DNA of 25,403 nt from a virus. The DNA lies in IMG/VR virus record IMGVR_UViG_3300046517_000503, positions 1 through 25,403 of that record; one strand, 5' to 3'. Each line of letters starts with the position of its first letter. Position 1 is the first letter of the stretch. The translations under genes and the position numbers were made by a program. Of the stretch, positions 24,204 to 25,403 are shown piece by piece. The notes beneath the pieces were generated by a model. That model saw only the letters and a list, made by a program, of their open reading frames with translations, had not been told where the DNA came from and did no database searches.

Positions 24204-24699
24204 CATTCTTTATCTCAGACTGTTTTAAATCAAAAGCGATTTGATAGATACCTTCCAAATCATCAATTAATTGAGAATTAAATGTATCTTCTTCTTTATA
24301 TTTATACCCCATCATTATCTTAGATTCTTCTAAGAACCTTCTGTTTACCTCTTCCCAAACCGGAATAGCTTCTTTTAAGATACCCAAACCCCTCTCAGTA
24401 ATCTCAAAAAAACGAGATCTCTTATCATCTTTCCGAATCCAGGAAATATACCCGTACTTTAACAAAATCTGAGCATTTCTAAGTAAGGTCGTTCTATCCA
24501 TCCCTAAGAAAGCAGAGAGTTGCGTCAGATTTCTTTGGGTTGATTTGGTTAACTCAAGTAATATGGTAAAATGAAATATAGTGAGCCTAATCTCATTCTT
24601 TTTCAAAAGCTCATGATTAAAAAGAGAAGCCACGGCCCTCTGTAACTTTATTACATTGAACGCTACACATTGTTTATTTAGGTAACTATAGTCTTTCAT
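24151..24699 (-). CDS. MarR-type winged-helix transcriptional regulator
   Basis: A 182-residue leftward protein. After an N-terminal helical part (VIKLQRAVASLFNHELL), the helix-turn-helix LTQLSAFLGMDRTTLLRNAQILLKYGYI and the wing WIRKDDKRSRFFEITERG are clear MarR features, including the Asp-Arg wing signature. The long C-terminal helices (EEVNRRFLEESKIMMGYK and after) should dimerise. No effector site can be read. The ATG at 24699 is preferred; a TTG at 24738 would overlap the upstream gene, and neither has a good ribosome site. It is 13 bases downstream of the ribbon-helix-helix gene and forms a unit with it. Its 3' end overlaps the convergent csrA gene by 53 bases. It may control the divergent promoter at 25080. 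Confidence 0.8.
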   Translation of the reverse strand: MKDYSYLNKQCVAFNVIKLQRAVASLFNHELLKKNEIRLTIFHFTILLELTKSTQRNLTQLSAFLGMDRTTLLRNAQILLKYGYISWIRKDDKRSRFFEITERGLGILKEAIPVWEEVNRRFLEESKIMMGYKYKEEDTFNSQLIDDLEGIYQIAFDLKQSEIKNVNQKEQKARKYHLASLV

Positions 24700-24712
24700 T
24701 ACGTGTATGTTA

Positions 24713-25051
24713 TCACTTATAAGTAATAGAATCAACAATATGGTCTTTTTTTAATTCTTCCTCTAAAATAAGAATCAACAAGTCTCTCCCCGTCATATCG
24801 AACTTTTTAGCCTTTTCTTTAATGTCTTGCCATTCTTTAATATAATCAATGTTCACCTGCTTCTTCTCAATGTCTACCCCCCTAATAACAGGCGAATCAA
24901 TCAAAGATAAATTTTTCTTGACAGCATTCACCACTAATCGTTTAAATAGCGTATTAAATTTCATACCGTTAGAGTTAGCTAGTTTTACTATATCAGAATG
25001 TAATCTTGCGGGAATATGAACCGTTATCATTTTACGTATTCGTTTCTTCAT
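24713..25051 (-). CDS. Ribbon-helix-helix (Arc/MetJ-type) DNA-binding protein
   Basis: A 112-residue leftward protein. Residues 8-47 fit a ribbon-helix-helix fold: strand MITVHIPA, helix RLHSDIVKLANSNG, turn, helix FNTLFKRLVVNAVKKN. The N-terminus is basic (KKRIRK). The C-terminal half (IKEWQDIKEKAKKFDMTGRDLLILILEEEL) is helical, possibly a second dimerisation part. An AGGGAG ribosome site precedes the ATG on the minus strand. Such proteins bind palindromic operators as dimers, often near their own promoter; an inverted repeat lies 23-57 bases upstream of this start, overlapping the divergent promoter. A role in repression of the early gene is inferred. It could also be an antitoxin, but no toxin gene is adjacent. 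Confidence 0.7.
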   Translation of the reverse strand: MKKRIRKMITVHIPARLHSDIVKLANSNGMKFNTLFKRLVVNAVKKNLSLIDSPVIRGVDIEKKQVNIDYIKEWQDIKEKAKKFDMTGRDLLILILEEELKKDHIVDSITYK

Positions 25052-25073
25052 ATATGTGTATTCTCCCTTTAAA

Positions 25074-25108
25074 ACTATATTGACAAATGTAAGTATATTG
25101 TATATAGT
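25074..25108. promoter_or_regulatory. Inverted repeat / candidate operator over the divergent promoter
   Basis: ACTATAT at 25074-25080 is exactly complementary to ATATAGT at 25102-25108, with 21 bases between. A further ACAA/TTGT pair inside fits with a two-base offset. The arms coincide with the start of the -35 and with the -10 of the rightward promoter, so a dimeric or tetrameric repressor bound here would block it. The product of the adjacent regulator genes is the likely ligand, by position only. Confidence 0.45.
25080..25108 (+). promoter_or_regulatory. Strong sigma70-type promoter, rightward
   Basis: TTGACA (25080-25085) is a perfect -35 and TATAGT (25103-25108) a good -10, separated by exactly 17 bases. 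The transcript should start near 25115 and run into the gene at 25150. It points away from the two leftward regulators. Confidence 0.75.
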
Positions 25109-25149
25109 AGTCTTGTAGATATCAATAAGCTTCTAAGGAGGATAATACC

Positions 25150-25403
25150 ATGAAGAACTTATCAGGAGTTAACGAACTTTATTATTATGGTGTGTTAGAT
25201 AATATGTCAGATGATTTTCAGGGGGATAGGGATATGATAGAGAATAACGAAAGTCCAAATTGTATTTATAGCTCTGCTATTAGAGTACAATCAGATGACA
25301 TACTTTCTTCATTAACCCATATGTTTTCTGACTTTATACAAAAGAGAGTCACACTCATGGATGCATTAGGCCTTCATCCAACTCCTGTCTCTTATACAGA
25401 GAT
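25150..25403 (+). CDS. Unrecognised gene, 3' end outside the window
   Basis: An open frame starting at ATG 25150 runs to the window edge without a stop (84 complete codons seen). The start has an ideal AAGGAGG eight bases upstream and follows a near-consensus promoter by about 40 bases, so strong early expression is expected. The visible sequence begins MKNLSGVNELYYYGVLDNM and continues acidic (DDFQGDRDMIENNESPN), then DDILSSLTHMFSDFIQKRV. I do not recognise a family; no helix-turn-helix or catalytic motif is evident in the visible part. It is the first gene of a rightward unit likely controlled by the two leftward regulators. Confidence 0.7.
   Translation, partial: MKNLSGVNELYYYGVLDNMSDDFQGDRDMIENNESPNCIYSSAIRVQSDDILSSLTHMFSDFIQKRVTLMDALGLHPTPVSYTE

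Noticed and set aside
24700-24738. TTG start for the MarR-type gene
   Set aside because: It is a rare start codon, overlaps the upstream gene by 26 bases, lacks a ribosome site and adds residues not expected for the family. Kept as an alternative only.

Overview
The window is a contiguous stretch of a tailed-phage genome (or prophage), moderately AT-rich. It covers most of the virion structural region and then a short regulatory switch region. No bacterial housekeeping gene, tRNA, rRNA, integrase, transposase or CRISPR array is visible. The set of genes resembles a podovirus with a P22-like tail machine: a head decoration protein and an HK97-fold type capsid protein, a tail adaptor, a P22 gp10-like nozzle protein, several long fibres, and a block of large Gly/Gln/Ala-rich or helical internal (ejection) proteins. 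Portal and terminase genes should lie to the left, outside the window. The host cannot be named from the sequence. An AT-rich Gram-negative (gammaproteobacterial) host is a weak inference, partly because the phage carries a CsrA-type regulator.

Layout, all rightward up to 24203: a small conserved head-region protein (16-453), a Rho-independent terminator, and a possible promoter with a 170-nt leader full of hairpins; decoration protein (683-1360) and major capsid protein (1408-2310); a fibre with three exact 87-residue repeats (2375-4138) and small accessory genes to 5390; a tail adaptor with an inserted discoidin-like domain (5407-6462) and a zinc-ribbon-like protein that lacks its cysteines (6459-6872); a short fibre-like protein and two paralogous long fibres with YadA-like beta-roll repeats and different tips (6869-11136); a second adaptor and the gp10-like nozzle (11141-13322); a small W-rich protein; then five ejection/internal virion proteins (13605-21528) and a receptor-binding fibre of different architecture (21521-23974).

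The end of the window is regulatory. A phage CsrA homologue (23988-24203) follows the last fibre directly and keeps the two RNA-binding arginines. It converges and overlaps tail-to-tail with a leftward pair: a MarR-type winged-helix regulator and, upstream of it, a ribbon-helix-helix protein. A near-consensus sigma70 promoter at 25080-25108, framed by an inverted repeat, drives a rightward gene (25150 onward) cut by the window edge. This looks like a divergent early/late or lysogeny switch beside a post-transcriptional regulator carried by the late operon.

Most virion genes are separated by a few bases or overlap by ATGA/TAATG-type junctions, so they are probably one translationally coupled late transcript. 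Two perfect hairpins without U-tracts (after the capsid and nozzle genes) and a repeated 14-nt hairpin in front of the decoration and capsid genes suggest post-transcriptional tuning. Whether the phage CsrA takes part is the most interesting open question here.
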